Source: Corynebacterium sp.
GTDB lineage: Bacteria; Actinomycetota; Actinomycetes; Mycobacteriales; Mycobacteriaceae
Reading direction: 5' to 3'
Length of the DNA: 64,000 bases
Assembly: GCF_030532715.1 (NCBI RefSeq)
Contig: NZ_JAUNKO010000001.1
Span: forward strand, 434,001-498,000
Part shown: positions 19,041 through 28,020 of the stretch, piece by piece
How the letters are laid out: every line of letters begins with the position of its first letter
Numbering within the stretch: position 1 is the stretch's first letter
Made by a program: the position numbers and the translations under genes
Notes under the pieces: model-generated
What the model was told of the DNA's origin: nothing
The model's database searches: none
Seen by the model: the letters and a program-made list of their open reading frames with translations, nothing else

Positions 19041-20159
19041 ATGCGTTTTCCTGACCTCAAAGAATTGTACAACCGCAAAACCCTCAAGTGGACCCGTTAC
19101 CCAGCCGATACGCTGCCCATGTGGGTTGCCGAAAGTGATTTCGGGACCTGCCCAGAGGTAAAACAGGCGCTTGTCGACGCCGTGGAACGCGAAGCCTTCG
19201 GTTATCCCCCGGAAACCCCGGGCTTGGGTGAGGCCCTTGCGAACTTTTACCGGAAGCATTTCGGCTGGGGCCCCAACCCTGAATGGGTGTTCCCCATCCC
19301 GGATGTGGTGCGGGGCGTGTGGTTAGCCATCGAACATCTCACCCGGCCCGGTACGCCAACGATTGTGCCCACCCCCTCCTACATGCCGTTTTTGGGGCTC
19401 ACGGGAGTTACCGGCCGGGAAACGATGATGATCGACGCCTACGGCGGCATCGACCTCAATGATGTGGAGGAATGTCTGCGCAAGGGCGCGGGCAGCATCG
19501 TCCTAGTCAGTCCGTTTAACCCGCTCGGCTTTACGTTCGATCGGGAGTTTTTGCGTGAGTTGGCCGAGCTGGTCGATCGCTACGACGCCCGCATTATCGC
19601 CGACGAAATCCACGCCCCACTGGTGTACCAGGGGCGCAATATCCCCGTCGCCTCCGTGTCCGAAACGGCGGCACGGGTGACGGTCACCGTCACGGCTACC
19701 TCCAAGGCGTGGAACATCGCCGGTTTGAAATGCGCCCAGATGGTGTTTTCGAATGCCGAGGACGCCGCCGCGTGGGAACGAATCCACCCGCTGCTGCGCG
19801 AAGGGGTTTCCACCATCGGGCTGATCGCTGCGGAGGCAAGCTATCGCGCGGATACCGCCTTCCTTGACGATCAGCTTGCGGTGCTGCTGCACAACCGGGA
19901 CACCCTCGCACAAGAGTTACCGCGCATCCTGCCGGGCTTGGCCACCACTGTCCCGGACGCCACGTTCCTCATGTGGCTTGATTTCCGGGACACTCCCCTG
20001 GCGGATCGCCCGGCTGCGCAGATCCTAGAGCGCTGCAATATCGCGCTCAACGAGGGCACCACGTTCGGTCCCGGCGGGGCGGGCCACGCCCGGCTGAACT
20101 TTGCCTGCACCCCGGACACACTCAACGAGGCGCTCGAGCGCTTCAGCCGCGCCTACTAG
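19041..20159 (+). CDS. aecD: cystathionine beta-lyase, MalY/PatB type
   Basis: A PLP-dependent C-S beta-lyase that cleaves cystathionine to homocysteine, pyruvate and ammonia, in methionine synthesis. It is 372 residues. N-terminal DTLPMWVAESDF is the MalY/PatB hallmark. The PLP lysine is in TATSKAWNIAGLKC (about residue 224), and the phosphate-binding Arg region is ARLNFACTP near the C-terminus. In C. glutamicum aecD precedes brnQ. Here a hydroxyacid dehydrogenase on the other strand lies between them. A GTGAGG ribosome-binding site precedes the ATG. The stop overlaps that of the convergent dehydrogenase (CTAG). Confidence 0.93.
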   Translation: MRFPDLKELYNRKTLKWTRYPADTLPMWVAESDFGTCPEVKQALVDAVEREAFGYPPETPGLGEALANFYRKHFGWGPNPEWVFPIPDVVRGVWLAIEHLTRPGTPTIVPTPSYMPFLGLTGVTGRETMMIDAYGGIDLNDVEECLRKGAGSIVLVSPFNPLGFTFDREFLRELAELVDRYDARIIADEIHAPLVYQGRNIPVASVSETAARVTVTVTATSKAWNIAGLKCAQMVFSNAEDAAAWERIHPLLREGVSTIGLIAAEASYRADTAFLDDQLAVLLHNRDTLAQELPRILPGLATTVPDATFLMWLDFRDTPLADRPAAQILERCNIALNEGTTFGPGGAGHARLNFACTPDTLNEALERFSRAY

Positions 20160-21031
20160 TAGCCGCGCCCGGGGTCCACCTCGGTGAGCATGCGGTCCCC
20201 GGCAACAAACCGGCGGTAGTTTTCCGCCACCACTGGGGCCAAAAGCCGATCCATGGAGTGGATGGTGTTGGCGGTATGCGGGGTAATCACCACATTGTCG
20301 CGGCCCCACAGCGGGTGCGAATCCGGTAGGGGTTCCGGATCCGTCACATCCAGGCCTGCGCCGGCGATTTCGCCGGCATCGAGCGCGGCGACAAGGGCGT
20401 CCGTGTCTACCACCTCGCCGCGAGCTACGTTGATGAGCAGGGCGCTCGGCTTCATGGCGGCCAGCACCTGCGCATCCACCATACGTTTGGTATCCGCGGT
20501 GAGCGGGCAACACAGAATCACTTGGTCCACGTCGCCGGCAACGTCGAGGAGCTGATCCTCCCGCCCCAATGGCACCACCTCTGTTTCGAACGTAACAAGC
20601 ATTTCTTCCAGCGCTTTACCAATGCCGCCCATTCCCACGACGGCGGTGCGGGTGCCCGCGAGCTGGCTGGTCGCGGTGTCGATACGCAAGTCCTGCGGCC
20701 AACGATCCGCACGCACCATGGCGGGAATCGCGTGGCGCAGGGAAAGCAGCAATGCCAGCGCCCCCTCCGCAACCTGCCGCCCGTACACGCCGGACGCATT
20801 GGACCACCGGCGGTCGGACGTGACCACGCCTGCGGCAATGTAATCGTTGATGCCGGCGTGCGGCAATTGCACCCACTGAATATTATCCGGCAGCTCGGGA
20901 AACTCACGGCGCGGAATCTGCGTAAACACAAACGCATCCGCCTCCTCCAAGGAGGAGACGATCTGGGCGCCTTCCGCACGCAACGCAGATTCCACGTACG
21001 GATAGGAGCCAAAACCAATGTATACCTTCAT
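20156..21031 (-). CDS. D-isomer-specific 2-hydroxyacid dehydrogenase
   Basis: A NAD(P)-dependent dehydrogenase of the D-2-hydroxyacid family; it reduces a 2-oxo acid to a D-hydroxy acid or the reverse. It is 291 residues from the ATG at 21031, where the protein begins MKVYIGFGSYP; upstream in-frame starts lie over the brnQ leader. The nucleotide-binding motif GMGGIGKALEEML is in mid-protein. LINVARGEVVDTDALVAAL contains the catalytic Arg, and DVTDPEPLPDSHPLW followed by TPHTANT provides the acid and catalytic His. The exact substrate is unknown. It sits between aecD and brnQ on the opposite strand, an insertion relative to the aecD-brnQ pair I remember from C. glutamicum. Confidence 0.9.
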   Translation of the reverse strand: MKVYIGFGSYPYVESALRAEGAQIVSSLEEADAFVFTQIPRREFPELPDNIQWVQLPHAGINDYIAAGVVTSDRRWSNASGVYGRQVAEGALALLLSLRHAIPAMVRADRWPQDLRIDTATSQLAGTRTAVVGMGGIGKALEEMLVTFETEVVPLGREDQLLDVAGDVDQVILCCPLTADTKRMVDAQVLAAMKPSALLINVARGEVVDTDALVAALDAGEIAGAGLDVTDPEPLPDSHPLWGRDNVVITPHTANTIHSMDRLLAPVVAENYRRFVAGDRMLTEVDPGRGY

Positions 21032-21120
21032 ACTTAAAACCCTACCGGTGCCGGAAAACTCGCGCTCACCTGCTACGATGAGGCGCGTCGCATTGTCGTT
21101 GGGAAAGGTAGACATCCTCC

Positions 21121-22476
21121 ATGGCCAAAGCAGCCACCGCGGCCACCACCACGTTCACCGCCGCCGTTACCGTAGCAACGCTGATGTTGTTTTCCATGTT
21201 TTTCGGCGCCGGCAACCTTATTTTCCCGCCCATCCTCGGCGCGAGCGCGGGTGACGGATTCGGCCCGGCCATCCTCGGGTTTTTGATCGCGGGTGTGGCA
21301 CTACCGGTGATTTCCGTCATTGCGGTCGCGGTTACCGGCAACGACATCATCGACCTTGCCCGTCGCGGCGGCATTATCTTCGGCGTCGCGTTCCCCGTGC
21401 TGGTGTACTTGGCTATCGGCGCGTTCTACGCACTGCCCCGCACCGCCGTGGTGAGTTTCTCCACCGCCGTCACCCCGATCACGGGCTTGGATTCTACGCT
21501 CGCGGCGGCGGTGTTTTCCGCAATCTTCTTCGGCATTTCCCTCGCATTAGCGTTCGATCCTTCGCATTTGGTGGACAAGCTTGGCAAATACCTGACCCCG
21601 GCATTGCTCCTGTTGCTTGTAGCGCTCGTGGTGCTTTCCGTATTCAAACTCAATGGCGAACCTGCACCGGCGTCTGGGGAATACGCCGAGCACCCACTGA
21701 CGGCAGGGTTGATTCAGGGCTACTTCACCATGGACTCGCTCGCCGCACTGGCGTTCGGCATTGTGGTGGTGTCGTCGTTGCGGCACAAAGGCATCCCCGC
21801 TGGCCGCCAGCTCGTCCGCGGTGTTTCCTACGCGGCAATTGGTGCTGGCGCGCTGCTCATGGTGATTTACCTAGGCTTGGGCTACATCGGGCACGTGATT
21901 CCCAACCGGCAGCAATATTCGGACGGCGCAACGCTACTTACCGACGCCGCGCAACTCACCATGGGCACCCCCGGGCTCATCGTGTTCGGGCTCATTGTGC
22001 TGCTGGCGTGTTTGACCACGTCCGTGGGGCTCATCGGCGCGACCAGCGAGTTTTTTCACCGACTGGTCCCAACACTGAGCTACCGCAATTGGGCGATCTT
22101 ATTTACCGTGATCTCGTTTGTGGTGTCGATCTTGGGCCTAGAAACGGTGCTGAGCATTGCCGCCCCGATCATTGGCTTCCTCTACCCAGCGGCAATCACC
22201 CTCGTATTCCTCACCCTGATCGAACCGTTGTTCCGCCGCGAGCTGCGTTTTACGTTTCGCTTCGGGTTAAGCGTGGCGGTGATTTGGGCGGGGCTGATGA
22301 GCATCAGCGCCATCGGCGTCGGCACCAGCCTCATCGAACCGTTGCTTGATTGGTCGCCAATGCATGCCCAAAGCCTCGGGTGGATGCTGCCCACGGCAGC
22401 CGCCATTGCGCTGGGTATCGGGGTGGACACCGCCGTGATGCCCGCCCGCCGCACGCCAGTTGCCGCCGCGAGCTAG
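21121..22476 (+). CDS. brnQ: branched-chain amino acid:cation symporter
   Basis: A LIVCS-family secondary transporter taking up isoleucine, leucine and valine with Na+. It is 451 residues with about 12 hydrophobic segments. The N-terminal signature MLFSMFFGAGNLIFPP is typical of BrnQ. The start is supported by GGGAAAGGTAG before the ATG. It follows the aecD region, as in C. glutamicum, where aecD and brnQ are cotranscribed. Here it needs its own promoter; TACGAT at about 21074 is a possible -10 box. Its TAG overlaps the stop of the convergent membrane protein gene. Confidence 0.94.
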   Translation: MAKAATAATTTFTAAVTVATLMLFSMFFGAGNLIFPPILGASAGDGFGPAILGFLIAGVALPVISVIAVAVTGNDIIDLARRGGIIFGVAFPVLVYLAIGAFYALPRTAVVSFSTAVTPITGLDSTLAAAVFSAIFFGISLALAFDPSHLVDKLGKYLTPALLLLLVALVVLSVFKLNGEPAPASGEYAEHPLTAGLIQGYFTMDSLAALAFGIVVVSSLRHKGIPAGRQLVRGVSYAAIGAGALLMVIYLGLGYIGHVIPNRQQYSDGATLLTDAAQLTMGTPGLIVFGLIVLLACLTTSVGLIGATSEFFHRLVPTLSYRNWAILFTVISFVVSILGLETVLSIAAPIIGFLYPAAITLVFLTLIEPLFRRELRFTFRFGLSVAVIWAGLMSISAIGVGTSLIEPLLDWSPMHAQSLGWMLPTAAAIALGIGVDTAVMPARRTPVAAAS

Positions 22477-23036
22477 CAGCGAATATTGCCGAGCTTTTCC
22501 ACCACCACATCCGGGTTTTCTGCCCGGATCAGCTCGACCACTTCGAACACGTTTGGTTCCACGCCGCGGGGAAACTCCGCCACATAAGCGTCCAGTTCGC
22601 GGGGCGCCCCAGATGCGGTGTCTGGCCCTGGGCGGTTGCCCATACGGGCGTCGATGTGCGCGGGTACAAGGGCGAGGTAGCTATAAACTCCCCCCTTGCC
22701 AAAATCCCGCGTCCAGGTTTGCACGCGGCTGATCTGCGACATCTCAAGACGAACTCCCGTGCGGGTGATGTGGAGGTGGTGGCCAAGCTCCAGCACGACC
22801 TTGCGGCGCCGCCACACCACCACCACCAAACTCGCCGCAGCCACGAGAATCCCCACGGCCGGCACGCTCGCTGAAATGCCGAACAGCACGCGCAGCGTAT
22901 GATTTGCGGCGGCCGCCCGGGCGCCAAGAAAACCAATGGTCATGGGCGTAAGGCAAACCATAAACAACGCAAAGGTCACCACCGCCCGAGAGCGCGCGAT
23001 GGTTGCGTAACTGGTCCGCACACGAAGAGTATTCAT
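22473..23036 (-). CDS. membrane protein of unknown function
   Basis: 187 residues. Two hydrophobic segments (about residues 18-42, VVTFALFMVCLTPMTIGFLG, and about 52-74, ISASVPAVGILVAAASLVVVVW) are followed by a soluble domain of about 110 residues with beta-rich character (VVLELGHHLHITRTGVRLEMSQISRV) that resembles a PH-like (bPH) domain. Two short membrane spans plus a PH-like domain is a common layout for small actinobacterial membrane proteins of unknown role. It is divergent from the peptide transporter operon across about 230 bases. Confidence 0.75.
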   Translation of the reverse strand: MNTLRVRTSYATIARSRAVVTFALFMVCLTPMTIGFLGARAAAANHTLRVLFGISASVPAVGILVAAASLVVVVWRRRKVVLELGHHLHITRTGVRLEMSQISRVQTWTRDFGKGGVYSYLALVPAHIDARMGNRPGPDTASGAPRELDAYVAEFPRGVEPNVFEVVELIRAENPDVVVEKLGNIRC

Positions 23037-23113
23037 TGTGCGCGTTATTTTACGCGGCGCTCACCTCATTCTTGGTTATCGCGCAGGCGTTTCATTCCAC
23101 TTGGGCGCGCTCA

Positions 23114-23129
23114 CGCCGCATACGCGGCG
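23114..23129. repeat. short inverted repeat between divergent genes
   Basis: CGCCGC, ATAC, GCGGCG: six-base perfect arms around a 4-base centre, in the 227-bp divergent region between the membrane protein and the peptide transporter operon. A GC-rich CCCC/GGGG pair (about 23191-23206) is also present. No clear promoter was identified here. A regulatory role is only possible. Confidence 0.3.
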
Positions 23130-23263
23130 CAAAACCTACCCCCGAATTCACAAGGTTTGCTACCACAACAAGAAACCTAGTGCATTACATTACCCCCACT
23201 CGGAGGGGCTCAAGCTGTGGATTCTGCGGGTTTAAGCCTACCCTTCGACTACCCTCTCAACAC

Positions 23264-24790
23264 ATGGGTAAATTTCAGGCCCCCAACGCGACGCTTTCAG
23301 TGATCGCTGCCGCCACGGTGACAGCGACACTCAGTGCCTGCAGCGCAGGACAGACAGCGACTCGCGTGGGACGAATCGCCGATGAAAACACAGTGGTGAT
23401 TGCGGTGTCCGCAGCCCCGGCATCTTTGGATTTCACCAAGACTTCCGGCGCGGCGATTCCGCAAGCACTCATGGGAAATGTGTACGAAGGACTGGTAAGG
23501 ATCAATGATGAGGGTGAGGTAGAGCCGCTCCTGGCAACCAGCTGGGACGTGTCACCGGATCGCCGCACCTATACGTTCCAGTTGCAGCGTGGGGTGAAGT
23601 TTTCCAATGGTTCGCCGTTCAATGCGGAAACGGCCAAGTTTTCTATTGACCGGGTACGTTCCGAGGAATGGACCAACGGCCTGAAAAAACAAATGGATGT
23701 CGTATCGGACACCAAGGCCCTGGATTCGCACACGCTTGAGGTCACGCTGGAGCGCCCGAGCAATCACTGGCTGTGGTCGATGGGGACGTTTGTGGGGGCA
23801 ATGATGTCTCCCGACGGTGTGTCCGATTTGGCGGCGAACCCGATTGGCACCGGACCGTACACGGTGGCGCATTGGGCGGTGGGGCAATCGTTGTCCTTTG
23901 ACGCCCGCGACAACTATTGGGGGAATAAACCCAACAACGATGCCGCCGCGATCCGTTACTTTAGTGACGCCGTGGGCGCTACCAACGCGTTGCGCTCGGG
24001 GGACGTGGACGTGGTGTATTCGATGCAGTCGCCGGAACTGTTGCAAACGCTGTCCGATTACCAGGTCAAAGAGGGCACCACCAATGGCGAGGTGTTGCTG
24101 AGCATGAACAACCGCCGCGCGCCGTTTAACGACGTCCGCGTGCGCCAAGCCGTCCTTTATGCCATCGATCGGCAGGCGGTGATCGACACCGCGTGGGCCG
24201 GCAAAGGCATCGATACGGGCGGCGCACCCGTCCCTCCCACCGACCCTTGGTACGAGCAGTCCGAGCGCTACCCATTCGATCCGGACAAGGCGCGCCAGTT
24301 GATCCGCGAAGCCGGCGCGGAGGGCAGCCGCATCGTGCTGTCGGTGCCCTCCCTGCCGTATGCCACGAACGTGTCCGAGATTGTGGTTTCGCAATTGCGT
24401 GACGTGGGCCTTGACGTGGTGATCGAATCCACGGAGTTCCCCGCGGTGTGGCTTTCCAAGGTGCACCGCGCGCATGACTACGACATGTCCGTGATTATGC
24501 ACGTGGAGGCGCGGGACATCCCGACGTTGTTCGGCAACCCCGACTACTACCTCGGCTTCGATTCCGAAACTGTGCGCAGTGCGCTCGAAATGGCGGATTC
24601 CGACGCCCCCGAGCAGCAAACCGAACACATGCGCCGAGCGGTGGATAGCATTATGGCGGAAGCCGGCGCGGCGACCTTGTTTAACTACCCCAACATCGTG
24701 GTCTCCTCCCCGGAAGTCACCGGCGTTGAGGCGAACATTGTTTCGGAAGGCTTGCCGTTGGCGGCGCTGCGGAAGGAGAAACAACAGTGA
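23264..24790 (+). CDS. peptide ABC transporter substrate-binding lipoprotein
   Basis: The extracellular binding protein of an oligopeptide/dipeptide importer (family 5, DppA/OppA type). It is 508 residues from the ATG at 23264, where a lipoprotein signal begins (MGKFQAPNATLSVIAAA) with lipobox LSAC at about residue 24-27. The frame is open upstream but without signal-peptide character. SBP_bac_5 features include SWDVSPDRRTYTFQLQRGVKF and GTGPYTV (about residues 110-200). It is the first of four genes overlapping by ATGA/GTGA junctions. Ligand class (peptide, or nickel or another amine) is assigned only from the family. Confidence 0.92.
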   Translation: MGKFQAPNATLSVIAAATVTATLSACSAGQTATRVGRIADENTVVIAVSAAPASLDFTKTSGAAIPQALMGNVYEGLVRINDEGEVEPLLATSWDVSPDRRTYTFQLQRGVKFSNGSPFNAETAKFSIDRVRSEEWTNGLKKQMDVVSDTKALDSHTLEVTLERPSNHWLWSMGTFVGAMMSPDGVSDLAANPIGTGPYTVAHWAVGQSLSFDARDNYWGNKPNNDAAAIRYFSDAVGATNALRSGDVDVVYSMQSPELLQTLSDYQVKEGTTNGEVLLSMNNRRAPFNDVRVRQAVLYAIDRQAVIDTAWAGKGIDTGGAPVPPTDPWYEQSERYPFDPDKARQLIREAGAEGSRIVLSVPSLPYATNVSEIVVSQLRDVGLDVVIESTEFPAVWLSKVHRAHDYDMSVIMHVEARDIPTLFGNPDYYLGFDSETVRSALEMADSDAPEQQTEHMRRAVDSIMAEAGAATLFNYPNIVVSSPEVTGVEANIVSEGLPLAALRKEKQQ

Positions 24791-25731
24791 CCGAAATGCT
24801 GCGCATTCTCGCGCGCTTTGCCCTCACCTTGTTCGTGGCCAGCGTGGTCATTTTCGTCCTGCTGCGCGTCATCCCTGGCGACCCCGCAGAAATCGCACTC
24901 GGCGTGACCGCCACCCCAGAGCTATTGGCCGCCGCGCGAGAGTCCGCGGGGCTGGATCAACCGTTACTCACCCAGTACTTCGCCTGGATGGGCGCATTGC
25001 TCACCGGCGATTTTGGCACCTCTTTGACCAATAAATTGGATATCACGCCACTGGTGCTCGACCGCCTGCAGGTGAGTCTCATCCTCGTGGGCGTGAGCAT
25101 GCTGCTGGCACTCGCCGCCGCCATTCCATTGGGCACCTGGGCCGCCGTTCGCCACCGGCATATCGACGGCGCGATCATCACCGCCGGCAGTCAGATCGGC
25201 ATTGCGATCCCCAGTTTCCTGGCCGGTATTTTGTTGGTTTCCGCGTTCGCGGTACGGCTGGGCTGGTTCCCCGCAAACGGCTGGGTTCCGCCCTCCTATT
25301 CGATGAAAGAATTCGCGTCGCGGCTGGTCTTGCCCGCCGTCGCGCTCGCCGCTGTCCAAGGCGCGATGATGACGCGCTACGTACGCGCCTCCGTGCTGGA
25401 AATCCTCAACGAGGACTTTATGCGCACGGCCCGCGCCACCGGCCTCTCGCGGGCGAAGGCACTGGTGCAGCACGGGTTGCGGAATGCGGCAATCCCGGTG
25501 ATTACCGTTACCGGCGTGCAATTGGCCGCCCTCGTGGTTGGCGCCGTAGTAATTGAACGGGTGTTCACTATTCCGGGGTTGGGCACCATGCTTCTCGACG
25601 CCGTGCTCACCCGCGACCTGCCCACCGTCCAGACCGTAGTCATGGTGCTGGTGTTCCTTACGCTCGCGGCCAACCTGATCGTTGATCTATTGGCCGCCGT
25701 GGTGGACCCGCGCATTGGAAAGGAAGCTTAA
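24787..25731 (+). CDS. peptide ABC transporter permease (DppB type)
   Basis: 314-residue inner-membrane permease of the importer. A GTG start overlaps the stop of the binding protein (GTGA). Six hydrophobic segments; the N-terminus LTLFVASVVIFVLLRVIPGDP is typical of DppB/OppB. The EAA-like loop that docks the ATPase is the segment TARATGLSRAKALVQHGLRNAAIPV (quoted here in parts: TARATGLSRAKA, HGLRNAAIPV) near residue 215-240. It pairs with the second permease that follows directly. Confidence 0.93.
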   Translation: MTEMLRILARFALTLFVASVVIFVLLRVIPGDPAEIALGVTATPELLAAARESAGLDQPLLTQYFAWMGALLTGDFGTSLTNKLDITPLVLDRLQVSLILVGVSMLLALAAAIPLGTWAAVRHRHIDGAIITAGSQIGIAIPSFLAGILLVSAFAVRLGWFPANGWVPPSYSMKEFASRLVLPAVALAAVQGAMMTRYVRASVLEILNEDFMRTARATGLSRAKALVQHGLRNAAIPVITVTGVQLAALVVGAVVIERVFTIPGLGTMLLDAVLTRDLPTVQTVVMVLVFLTLAANLIVDLLAAVVDPRIGKEA

Positions 25732-25732
25732 T

Positions 25733-26530
25733 ATGCGTACCAGTGGCATCGTTGGCGCGATCATCGTTGGCATTGTCATCTTCGGCGCCGCAGTTTCGCT
25801 GGTGTGGACTCCCTACGACCCCATCCACGCCATTCCCGCCGACCGCCTCCAGGGTTCCTCGTGGGCGCACCTGCTAGGCACCGACCGCTACGGTAGGGAT
25901 ATCTTCTCCCAAATCTTGGCGGGTTCCCGGGTCACCCTGCTGGTGGGGCTCATCGCCGTGGGCATCGGCGCCGGGCTTGGCACCCCGTTGGGAGTCATCG
26001 CGGGTATGAAGCGCGGGTTTTTGGATCAACTTATTATGCGCGGCGCGGACATGCTGCTCGCGTTTCCTGCCCTCCTCATGGCGATTGTTGCTGGCGCAAT
26101 CTTCGGCGCCTCCACGGTCTCCGCGATGGTGGCCATCGGCATCGCCGCCGCCCCGAGTTTCGCCCGCGTGGCCCGTGCCGGCACCCTCCAGGTGATGAGC
26201 CGCGACTATATCGCCGCCGCTCGCCTGTCTGGCCGCTCACCCATCCCACACATCCTGCCGAATATCGCGGGCATGCTGACCGTCCAGGCGTCCGTGGCGT
26301 TCGCGCTGGCCATCCTTGCCGAAGCCGCGCTAAGCTTCCTCGGACTGGGCACGCCCCCGCCGGATCCGTCGTGGGGCCGCATGCTGCAAAGCGCACAGGC
26401 CTCATTGGGGTCCGCGCCCCAGCTAGCCATCTGGCCTGGCTTGACCATCGCCATGACCGTCCTCGGTTTTAACCTGCTGGGCGACGGACTCCGTGACCTT
26501 ATCGACCCGAAAACTAGGAGGGCGGCATGA
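25733..26530 (+). CDS. peptide ABC transporter permease (DppC type)
   Basis: 265 residues from the ATG at 25733, one base after the previous stop codon; the frame is open 17 codons upstream inside dppB-like sequence, which was not used. LLGTDRYGRDIFSQILAGSR near residue 45-65 is the DppC/OppC signature, and AARLSGRSPIPHILPN near residue 165 is the ATPase-docking loop. It forms the heterodimeric channel with the preceding permease. Its TGA overlaps the ATG of the ATPase gene (ATGA). Confidence 0.93.
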   Translation: MRTSGIVGAIIVGIVIFGAAVSLVWTPYDPIHAIPADRLQGSSWAHLLGTDRYGRDIFSQILAGSRVTLLVGLIAVGIGAGLGTPLGVIAGMKRGFLDQLIMRGADMLLAFPALLMAIVAGAIFGASTVSAMVAIGIAAAPSFARVARAGTLQVMSRDYIAAARLSGRSPIPHILPNIAGMLTVQASVAFALAILAEAALSFLGLGTPPPDPSWGRMLQSAQASLGSAPQLAIWPGLTIAMTVLGFNLLGDGLRDLIDPKTRRAA

Positions 26531-28020
26531 CGCTGCTCGAAGTGTCCGATCTGCACGTTCGCACCCGCAGCACCACGCTGGTCCGCGATCTCGCGCTCAA
26601 CCTCGAGCCCGGCGAACGCGTCGGGCTCATTGGGGAATCCGGCTCCGGAAAGTCCCTCACCGCGTTGGCCATCATGGGCCTGTTGCCGGAAAACCTCCAC
26701 GCCACCGGCTCGGTCACGCTCGAAGGCATGGGCAATCTGCTGCAGCTGAACGACCGCATCCTACGCACAGTGCGCGGCAAGCGAATCGCCATGGTGTTCC
26801 AGGAACCTATGTCGGCGCTGGACCCGTTAATGAAGGTGGGCAAGCAAATCGCCGAGGTGCGCCGCACACACGGATTGGCCGCCACCGCCACCACCGTTGG
26901 CGACATGCTGCGGGATGTGGACCTGCCGGAATCCATGGCGAATTCCTACCCGCACGAACTTTCGGGCGGGCAGCGGCAACGCGTCCTCATCGCAATGGCA
27001 CTTGCGTGCGATCCGGATATCCTGCTGTGTGACGAACCGACCACCGCACTCGACGTGACCGTGCAAAAGCACATCGTCAAGCTCATCCTGCGGCTGGCGG
27101 ACCAAGCGAAGGCAGCACTGCTGTTTATCACCCACGACCTCGGCTTGGTGGCCAGCACGTGCGAACGCCTACTGGTGATGCGTAACGGCGAAGTGGTGGA
27201 AACCGGTACTACCAGCGAGGTGTTAGACACCCCGCAACATGACTACACCCGCATGCTGGTGCGGGCCGCAGACCTCAGCGAACCTCGGTACGTCGATATC
27301 GAAGCCAACGGGGACGTACTGCTGGAAGCTCGTGGGATTTCCCGAGTGCGCCGCGGCACCACCACCTTGGCGGAAACGTCGCTCGCGCTGCATCAGCACC
27401 AGCGTCTCGGCATTGTTGGCGGTTCCGGCTCCGGGAAAACCACCCTGCTCAAGATCTTGGCCGGGCTCGACAATCCGACCACCGGTTCGGTGGTGCGGAG
27501 TCCCGGCACCAGCTTGCACATGGTGTTCCAGGACCCACAATCCTCCCTCAACCCACGCATGCGAGTGGGGCGTTCGATCGCGGAGCCGCTGCACGGTATG
27601 TCGGCTGCCCAACAGCAGGCCCGCGTTGCGGAGGTCTTGCAAGAGGTGGATTTGGAACCGGACGCCGCGACCCGCTTCCCACACGAGTTTTCGGGCGGGC
27701 AACGGCAACGAATTTCGATTGCACGTGCGATTGCGGCGAAGCCCAGTGTATTGCTCGCAGATGAACCTGTAAGCGCCCTCGACATGTCTGTACGCACCCA
27801 AGTGATGGACCTGCTGGATCGCCTCGTGCGCACCCACGGCCTCAGCCTCGTGTTCGTGTCGCACGACCTTGCGGTAGTGCGGCAGTTGTGCACCGACCTC
27901 ATCGTGCTGCGCAACGGCGAAGTTGTTGAACGTGGCAACGTGGCAGACATTTACAATTGCCCACAGCACGACTACACGCGGCAGCTTCTCGAGGCCGCCC
28001 TCCCCCTCCAGGTGTCCTAA
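26527..28020 (+). CDS. peptide ABC transporter ATPase, two NBDs fused (DppD-DppF type)
   Basis: A single 497-residue cytosolic ATPase containing two complete nucleotide-binding domains, which replaces the separate DppD and DppF subunits. Domain 1 (about residues 1-250) has Walker A GESGSGKS, signature ELSGGQRQR and Walker B LLCDEPTTALD. Domain 2 (about residues 265-495) has Walker A GGSGSGKTT, signature FSGGQRQR and Walker B LLADEPVSALD. Both sites keep their catalytic Glu, so both may hydrolyse ATP. It is the last gene of the four-gene importer operon and ends in a stop shared (CTAA) with the convergent giant gene. Confidence 0.94.
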   Translation: MTLLEVSDLHVRTRSTTLVRDLALNLEPGERVGLIGESGSGKSLTALAIMGLLPENLHATGSVTLEGMGNLLQLNDRILRTVRGKRIAMVFQEPMSALDPLMKVGKQIAEVRRTHGLAATATTVGDMLRDVDLPESMANSYPHELSGGQRQRVLIAMALACDPDILLCDEPTTALDVTVQKHIVKLILRLADQAKAALLFITHDLGLVASTCERLLVMRNGEVVETGTTSEVLDTPQHDYTRMLVRAADLSEPRYVDIEANGDVLLEARGISRVRRGTTTLAETSLALHQHQRLGIVGGSGSGKTTLLKILAGLDNPTTGSVVRSPGTSLHMVFQDPQSSLNPRMRVGRSIAEPLHGMSAAQQQARVAEVLQEVDLEPDAATRFPHEFSGGQRQRISIARAIAAKPSVLLADEPVSALDMSVRTQVMDLLDRLVRTHGLSLVFVSHDLAVVRQLCTDLIVLRNGEVVERGNVADIYNCPQHDYTRQLLEAALPLQVS